A model generated the notes under the pieces. It did not search any database, was not told where the DNA came from, and was given only the letters and a program-made list of their open reading frames with translations. Of a stretch of 12,529 bases of DNA, positions 9,355 through 12,529 are shown one piece after another (positions within the stretch are counted from its first letter, which is position 1; each line of letters opens with the position of its first letter). This DNA comes from Chromera velia (Eukaryota; Sar; Chromeraceae), in the NCBI GenBank assembly GCA_018398765.1, contig JAHBMJ010002869.1:1-12529 (forward strand). The letters are read 5' to 3'. The translations under genes were made by a program, and so were the position numbers.

Positions 9355-10762
9355 AGGCATATTCGTTGTCTGGCTGTGTTGCTTTTGCTGTGTGCATGTG
9401 TGTGTGGGTATGTGTTGACTTGTGTGATTAGGTTTGCGGTTGCCTCCCTTCGTGTCGTTCTTTCTTTCAATCCGCCCCTGTGGACGCCTGTGTGAATGCA
9501 TGCCTCTGTGATGAAGAGAGGGGAGGGGTGGGGAGGAAACTAAGACACGATTTCATCTCAAGGACCTTCCTGGCTTCGCTGTTCATGGAGGGAAGGAGGG
9601 AGGGAGGGAGAGGCGTTTTTGCACTCTCATGTGTTTCTCTTTTCTGCTCTCTTTCCCCGCTTCCTTCACTCTCTGATTGCATTGAAACTTGGATTGGTTG
9701 GCTGTCTGAGAGTGAGATTCTTCCTTCAATGAAAAAAAAAAAAGGAAGGAAGGAAGGAAGAGCGCGTCTGACTGAATGAACGGCTGCAAAAAAAATGTCA
9801 TTTTTTTGTTTTGGAGTCCTGCCATCCATCCATGGATGCAGGCATCGTCTGGCTGCGGGTGCCGAAAAGAAACTTCTGGAATTTGGTCTTCGTCGAGCTC
9901 AGGGTCGGTTGTTGAGTGGGTGGGTGGGCGGGGGGAGGGTAGGGGTGTGTGTCGGCTTCCTTTTCAACCTCGCCCCCCCCCGGTTCACTGTGCGGTCGCA
10001 TTTTTTATGTCTCTTGGCTCTCTACATTCTCTTCTGTCAGGTTATTGGAACTCCTTTCTTCTTCTGTCCTTGCGGCACGCAGACTCCCTTCCTTCCTTTC
10101 TCCTTTCCCTCCTTTCCCCCTTCCTTCCTGTTTCTTCTTCTTCTTCTTCTTTTTCTTCTTCTCCTTCTTCTTCTTCTTCTTCTCCTTCTTCTTCTTCTTC
10201 TTCTGTCTTTGATGATCGGACGGAGAGACTCGTTGCGCTCAAGAGACGAACACTCACCGCGAGAGAGGCGAAGGGGGGGTGCTGAATGCCGGCTTGGAAG
10301 ACGGAAGGAAGCTCTGCATTCTTCTCTTTCTCTGTGCTTTCTTTGTTTGTCTTGCAGGACCTGATGGAGCCATGACGGCGTCTCGATACTCATACCTGGG
10401 TGGGTGGGTGGTTTGGGAGGATCAATCTTCTGTATTTTCCTCTTTCGCTGCTTAGCGCTGCTTTCGTTGAGGTCTCTGGTTTCTCTCTCTCTTTTTTCGT
10501 CTCTCTCTTTCACTGTGCCGTGAGAGAATTCCCTGCCCGATCTCCAAAGACCACCAACGTGACCCCGCTGCATACCCTCTCTCTCTTCCTTTTTTTGACA
10601 AGATCTCTTTATGTTTCTCTCTCTCTCTCTCTCTGTGGCACTCGATTGATAGATGGATTGATTGATTGTTTTCAAATGCATCCATGCCCTCCCTCCCTGC
10701 AGGGGGATTCGATGGCACAAGCAACGTGAGGGCTGGACATCTGTTTGGGATTCCCATCCATG

Positions 10763-10797
<35 letters not shown>

Positions 10798-12189
10798 CAT
10801 GAAGAAAAGAAGGGAGAAGAAGAAACATATAGTCTGTCTGTCGGTTTGTCTGTTTTTCGATTTGGGTGGCTGACGACAGGCACGCGATTCTTTGTCTTCT
10901 TTTTTTCTCTCTCTTTCTTTCTCGGTCACTGGAGAGGTTGTCAAGGTGCGTGTGGTTCTTTTTGCTTTCTGTACCTCCTTGAGTTGTCTGGGCATTGAAT
11001 CCTTCGCGAGGTTGTTTTCTCTGTCCCCCCCCTCCCTCCCGTTCTCCTCCTCTCTGCCTGCCGTTTCTTCGTTCCCTTGATTGATTCCATCGCTGCTCGA
11101 CCGATGGATCGATAAATCAATCAATCAATCAATCAATGAATCGACTGACTGCAGGTACCCACGCCCACGCGTTCGTGACCTCATTTAGCTGTGAGTCTGT
11201 CCCATGCAGATAAGTTATCGTTTTCTGTTCTTTCGTTTCGCTTTTCGGTTTGACTCAGTGTTGATCGCGGCTTCCTTTCTTTTTGACCTCTCTCCTTCAC
11301 TCCTCTATCTTTTTCTCTTGTCTTTACTTTCTGCTGTTCTTTCCGTGTGCGTGTCCTTGTCTGTCTGGTTTTCCGATTTCTGTCTGTCGGTGTCGCATCT
11401 TCCTGGCCTTCCCTGCGATTTGAAGCAAGCAAGAGAGACTTCAATGGTCTGTATCGAACGAACCGAAAGAAGCGAAAAGATGGGAGGAAGGAAGGAAGGA
11501 AGGAAGGAAGGAAGGGAAGAACAAGTCCTTTTCATTTGAGTCCATGACGCACGCACGCACTGGCTGACTGACTGGCTGACTGACTGAGTGCAGCCTTGAA
11601 GGAATTGAAGACTCGTGCCCTCGGGAAGAATCCCGACTTTCTCTCGGACGTCCTCGACGCACGCTCGAAGCTTCCCTTTGGGGAGGAGGCCACGATGAAC
11701 GAGGGCGAACTCGCGGCATTCGTCTCCTACGCGCAGGTGGGTCTGTCTGTCTGGACGGTGCATGCGTTTACTTTCATACAGAATTCTTTTTCAGGGAGCG
11801 CTCTGTATGAAAGTAAAGGCATTCGTCTCCTACGCGCAGGTCTTTTGTCATTTTCTTTCTTCATTTCTCTCTCTCTCTCTGTGCGGGTGTGTGGGTATGG
11901 GGGGTTGTGGATGTCGGCAGCTTGCAAGCGTACTGACTGACCTGCATGAAAACGGAGGGACCCGGGGGTGATTGCCTTTGCATTTCTCTGATTGCCGCTT
12001 CCTTTTCTTTCTGCCCGTTCTCTTCTGTCTGCAGTCCTTCCCCGAGACCTGTCTCTGCCTGGTGGACACTTACGACACTTTGAAGTCCGGAGTTCCGAAT
12101 TTCATCGCGGTGGCCGTCGCTCTGTTCAACAGCGGGTACCAGCCGAAGGGCATCCGACTGGACTCTGGGGACTTGGCGTATCTCTCCAA
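6805..12189 (+). CDS. NAPRT: Nicotinate phosphoribosyltransferase, ten exons, 3' partial
   Basis: Converts nicotinate, PRPP and ATP to nicotinate mononucleotide, the entry step of the Preiss-Handler route to NAD; a cytosolic enzyme in other eukaryotes. Joining 6805-7148, 7681-7757, 8188-8241, 8792-8876, 9842-9903, 10358-10399, 10703-10762, 11155-11190, 11594-11736 and 12035-12189 gives one open frame of 352 codons plus two bases (intron phases 2,1,1,2,1,1,1,1,0,2). Family landmarks appear in order: [10 protein letters not shown] (51-60), VATNAAR (181-187), GLRRAQGPDG (202-211), [12 protein letters not shown] (219-230), [11 protein letters not shown] with His246 matching the essential active-site His of the human enzyme, DTYD (312-315) and RLDSGD (342-347). 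The usual family length is about 540 residues, so roughly a third is missing beyond the window. I see no targeting peptide. The first ATG has a good context. Every splice junction restores a conserved family residue, so the model is firm. Confidence 0.95.
7159..7203 (-). repeat. Foldback spacer element, intron 1 copy
   Basis: The left arm (7159-7175) pairs with the right arm (7181-7203), apart from one mismatch and a 6-nt GAAT expansion in the right arm. On the minus strand it reads TGCAT, 13 nt, CATACAGA, the motif also found in introns 9 and 10. Confidence 0.8.
7205..7238 (+). repeat. Intronic copy of the exon 1 3' end (34 bp)
   Basis: Matches 7115-7148 at 33 of 34 positions (one T to C), exactly 90 bp downstream. 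The original ends at the donor GTCAGT; the copy continues AAAGGG, so it has no usable donor. Confidence 0.95.
7681..7757 (+). CDS. NAPRT: NAPRT exon 2 (residues 115-140 plus 1 nt)
   Basis: Acceptor TTCCTTCAG, donor GTCAGT. Encodes [19 protein letters not shown] then TREVRVW, matching the family helix after the first beta strand. The split Lys115 and Gly141 codons restore the frame. Confidence 0.93.
7758..8187 (+). other. NAPRT intron 2 with (GTCA)n at the donor
   Basis: The intron begins directly with about four GTCA units (GTCAGTCAGTCAGTCAG). The interior is C/T-rich with CTCT and TTCC stretches and ends CTTCCTCCTTCCTGCAG. I saw no copy of the exon end here. Confidence 0.85.
8188..8241 (+). 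CDS. NAPRT: NAPRT exon 3 (residues 142-158 plus split codons)
   Basis: Acceptor CCTGCAG, donor GTTGGT. Only 54 nt, encoding [17 protein letters not shown], which corresponds to the family segment LPEGSLAFPGVPLLQV. Its last 33 nt are the coding part of the minisatellite that fills the next intron. Confidence 0.93.
8209..8638 (+). repeat. Minisatellite of about 64 bp, 7 units, first unit partly exon 3
   Basis: GGTACC marks each unit, at 8218, 8282, 8354, 8418, 8482, 8542 and 8602 (spacings 64, 72, 64, 64, 60, 60). A unit is the last 33 nt of exon 3 plus its donor and about 31 nt of GTCT-rich intron start. All six intronic units read TTTCTTCGG where the exon reads TTTCCTCGG, so they descend from one founder copy. 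Every unit keeps GAAG followed by GTT, a possible donor. The array is cut off by an N and a G-run, so the true copy number may be higher. Confidence 0.95.
8639..8657. other. Ambiguous base and G18 run (assembly weak point)
   Basis: One N followed by 18 G directly at the end of the minisatellite. This looks like a collapsed or poorly resolved junction rather than real sequence; array length and the distance to exon 4 are uncertain. Confidence 0.8.
8792..8876 (+). CDS. NAPRT: NAPRT exon 4 (residues 160-186 plus split codons)
   Basis: Acceptor CCCTGCAG, donor GTCGGT. Encodes [20 protein letters not shown] then LVATNAA, one of the best conserved parts of the family. Codons 159 and 187 are split across introns. 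Confidence 0.95.
8870..9317 (+). repeat. 45-bp minisatellite across the exon 4 donor, 10 units
   Basis: The last G of the TAG in each unit falls at 8876 (exon end), 8919, 8964, 9009, 9054, 9099, 9144, 9189, 9234 and 9279: one spacing of 43, then 45 throughout. The unit reads CTGCTAG, GTCGGTTGGTAC, ATGCATGGGCGTTTTG, then a TAGTCTCTCT tract. Only seven bases are exon-derived. Variant units (TCGCTGTGTG at 9099 and 9234) three units apart hint at a 135-bp higher-order period. It ends in (GTCT)n at 9323-9354. Confidence 0.95.
9355..9841 (+). other. Remainder of NAPRT intron 4
   Basis: Holds GGGA units near 9590-9612, an A12 run with GGAA units near 9730-9761, and the acceptor GGATGCAG. Nothing here looks coding. 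Intron 4 as a whole (8877-9841, 965 bp) is the longest in the window. Confidence 0.8.
9842..9903 (+). CDS. NAPRT: NAPRT exon 5 (residues 188-207 plus split codons)
   Basis: Acceptor GATGCAG, donor GTCGGT. Encodes [20 protein letters not shown]; the split Arg187 completes NAAR and the split Gly208 completes RAQG. Confidence 0.95.
9904..10357 (+). other. NAPRT intron 5 with a long pyrimidine mirror tract
   Basis: Starts with GTNN-type units (GTCGGTTG, later GTGGGTGGGTGG), carries a C9 run near 9974, then 10084-10204, which contains a single purine (G at 10130). Ends GTTTGTCTTGCAG. Confidence 0.85.
10131..10204 (+). repeat. (TTC)n pyrimidine tract
   Basis: Seventy-four consecutive pyrimidines, mostly TTC with a few TCC and TTT interruptions. 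Such R.Y mirror repeats can form triplex (H-DNA) and can hinder polymerase passage. Confidence 0.95.
10358..10399 (+). CDS. NAPRT: NAPRT exon 6 (residues 209-221 plus split codons)
   Basis: Acceptor CTTGCAG, donor GTGGGT. Only 42 nt, encoding [13 protein letters not shown] between split glycines 208 and 222; it matches family PDGG-TAS-YSYLGG. Confidence 0.95.
10400..10702 (+). other. NAPRT intron 6 with (GTGG)n at the donor
   Basis: Begins GTGGGTGGGTGG, an immediate tetranucleotide run. The interior is T/C-rich with CT repeats at 10613-10633. Ends CCCTCCCTGCAG. No exon-end copy seen. Confidence 0.85.
10703..10762 (+). CDS. NAPRT: NAPRT exon 7 (residues 223-241 plus split codons)
   Basis: Acceptor CCCTGCAG, donor GTCTGT. 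Encodes [19 protein letters not shown], completing the GGFD-SSNV-AG motif. The split Gly222 and Gly242 codons restore the frame. Confidence 0.95.
10763..11154 (+). other. NAPRT intron 7 with (GTCT)n at the donor
   Basis: The intron opens with eight GTCT units from its first base (10763-10794 and a little beyond). The 3' end holds an ATCA tetranucleotide run near 11115-11137, then GACTGACTGCAG. Confidence 0.9.
11155..11190 (+). CDS. NAPRT: NAPRT exon 8 (residues 243-253 plus split codons)
   Basis: Acceptor GACTGCAG, donor GTGAGT. A 36-nt exon encoding [11 protein letters not shown]. It carries His246, which aligns with the essential active-site His213 of human NAPRT. Confidence 0.93.
11191..11593 (+). 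other. NAPRT intron 8
   Basis: GTGAGT donor followed by CTGTCC. A (GGAA)n run lies at about 11482-11518, and CTGA tetranucleotides build the 3' end (CTGACTGACTGAGTGCAG). No exon copy seen. Confidence 0.85.
11594..11736 (+). CDS. NAPRT: NAPRT exon 9 (residues 255-301)
   Basis: Acceptor GAGTGCAG, donor GTGGGT (phase 0). Encodes [20 protein letters not shown] and, later, [12 protein letters not shown], corresponding to the family's variable linker and ER-AFVAYA strand. The linker before it is diverged, as usual in the family. Confidence 0.93.
11767..11817 (+). repeat. Foldback element, intron 9 copy, perfect 16-bp arms
   Basis: TTTACTTTCATACAGA (11767-11782) is the exact reverse complement of 11802-11817, around a 19-nt loop. 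Including upstream TGCAT (11759) it shows the shared TGCAT, 11 nt, CATACAGA pattern. The right arm runs straight into the exon-end copy. Confidence 0.92.
11818..11841 (+). repeat. Intronic copy of the exon 9 3' end with donor (24 bp)
   Basis: Identical at all 24 positions to 11715-11738, 103 bp downstream. It keeps CGCAG followed by GT, though the next bases (CTTT) make a weaker donor than the original GTGGGT. Use of the second donor would shift the frame. Confidence 0.95.
12035..12189 (+). CDS. NAPRT: NAPRT exon 10 (residues 302-352 plus 2 nt)
   Basis: Acceptor GTCTGCAG, donor GTCAGT. Encodes [20 protein letters not shown], then [14 protein letters not shown] and [17 protein letters not shown] and RLDSGD are family signatures; Arg342 matches human Arg318 in the active site. 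The next exon is outside the window. Confidence 0.95.
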
Positions 12190-12207
12190 GTCAGTCAGAG
12201 AGAATTA

Positions 12208-12240
12208 TGCATTTATTTTTATCCATACAGAATGAATGCA
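12208..12240 (+). repeat. Foldback element, intron 10 copy
   Basis: TGCATTTATT (12208-12217) and AATGAATGCA (12231-12240) are inverted repeats with one mismatch. It contains TGCAT, 11 nt, CATACAGA (12208-12231), 17 of 24 positions identical to the intron 9 copy. Confidence 0.8.
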
Positions 12241-12285
12241 TGGACTCTGGGGACTTGGCGTATCTATCCAAGTCAGTCAGAGAGA
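12241..12285 (+). repeat. Intronic copy of the exon 10 3' end with donor (45 bp)
   Basis: Matches 12159-12203 at 44 of 45 positions, 82 bp downstream. It contains the last 31 nt of exon 10 and 14 nt of intron, so a complete second donor (CCAAGTCAGTCAG) is present. Splicing from it would frameshift the mRNA. Confidence 0.95.
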
Positions 12286-12529
12286 GTTAAGAGGAGAGGA
12301 GAGTTGTACAGAAGCGAGAGAAAGACGCACTCAATGTTGGGTGCGTGTGTGTGTGGATGAGTCTTTGTTTTTTAGAGTCGGGGGCCATACGTAACTATCC
12401 CGGAGAGTGCTGTGGGGATGGAGGAGAGATGGGATGGAATTTGCGTCTGTTGCAGAGAGAGCTCTTTCTTTTCTTGTTTCTTCTGTGATTGGCGTTTGAA
12501 TTAAGGAGACTCCATGCCCCCCCCCCCCC
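12286..12529 (+). other. Start of NAPRT intron 10 and right edge
   Basis: Purine-rich then mixed sequence without a recognisable NAPRT exon. The window stops in a C13 run (12517-12529), which looks like an assembly break. Confidence 0.6.

Larger units (their letters stand above)
11737..12034 (+). other. NAPRT intron 9 with a duplicated exon-9 end
   Basis: Starts GTGGGTCTGTCTGTCTGG and ends TCTTCTGTCTGCAG. The first 105 bp contain the foldback element and the exon-end copy listed separately. Confidence 0.9.

Noticed and set aside
7900-9501. 533-codon minus-strand open frame with repeated TDRQTDRQ and [10 protein letters not shown]-like units
   Set aside because: It is the antisense of two minisatellites plus (GTCT)n, runs through an N and lies opposite NAPRT exons. 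The length comes from repeat units lacking stops.
10037-10828. Minus-strand 263-codon frame with a long Arg/Glu run
   Set aside because: Antisense of the TTC tract and (GTCT)n; overlaps NAPRT exons 6 and 7 in antisense.
7115-12285. Explanation of the exon-end copies as unmerged overlapping contig ends
   Set aside because: Considered seriously. Two of the three pairs differ by one base, spacers share a motif, and no N lies next to them, so a biological origin is preferred, but long reads are needed to exclude it.

Overview
This is a eukaryotic window. The main gene is split into at least ten short exons with GT-AG introns, the non-coding DNA is full of microsatellites and minisatellites, and a Ty3/gypsy-type retrotransposon ends at the left edge. 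Pyrimidine-rich introns, (GTCT)n arrays and TGCAG acceptors remind me of a chromerid alga such as Chromera velia. That assignment is an inference from general character, not from a diagnostic gene.

Layout. Positions 1-615 hold the C-terminal end of a chromovirus Pol protein (integrase GPF module plus chromodomain). A purine tract and a probable 3' LTR of uncertain end follow. From about 720 to 6800 there is no confidently recognised gene. This stretch holds two 95%-identical copies of a 241-bp dispersed repeat (1871-2111 and 4607-4847), one unrecognised minus-strand open frame (3790-4407), a degenerate CATT/CACT array, a 33-bp GC-rich tandem repeat and a two-copy GC-rich repeat with homopolymeric G runs.

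From 6805 to the right edge lies a nicotinate phosphoribosyltransferase gene (NAPRT, first step of the Preiss-Handler NAD pathway). I could join ten exons in frame, giving 352 codons plus two bases. The C-terminal third lies beyond the window, which ends in a 13-C run. Eight of nine complete introns end in TGCAG. All ten donors read GTNNGT.

The most interesting signal is in the NAPRT introns. In introns 1, 9 and 10 the 3' end of the preceding exon, through or up to the donor site, is copied again downstream inside the intron (34, 24 and 45 bp). The two copies are separated by a small foldback sequence, and the three foldbacks share a motif (TGCAT, 11-13 nt, CATACAGA). In introns 3 and 4 the exon-donor junction has instead become the unit of a minisatellite (about 64 bp x 7 and 45 bp x 10). 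In intron 4 most units place a pyrimidine tract and AG directly against a GT donor, the layout of a recursive-splicing ratchet point. Together this suggests a recurrent process that copies donor junctions into introns, possibly tied to a short foldback element family that I do not recognise.
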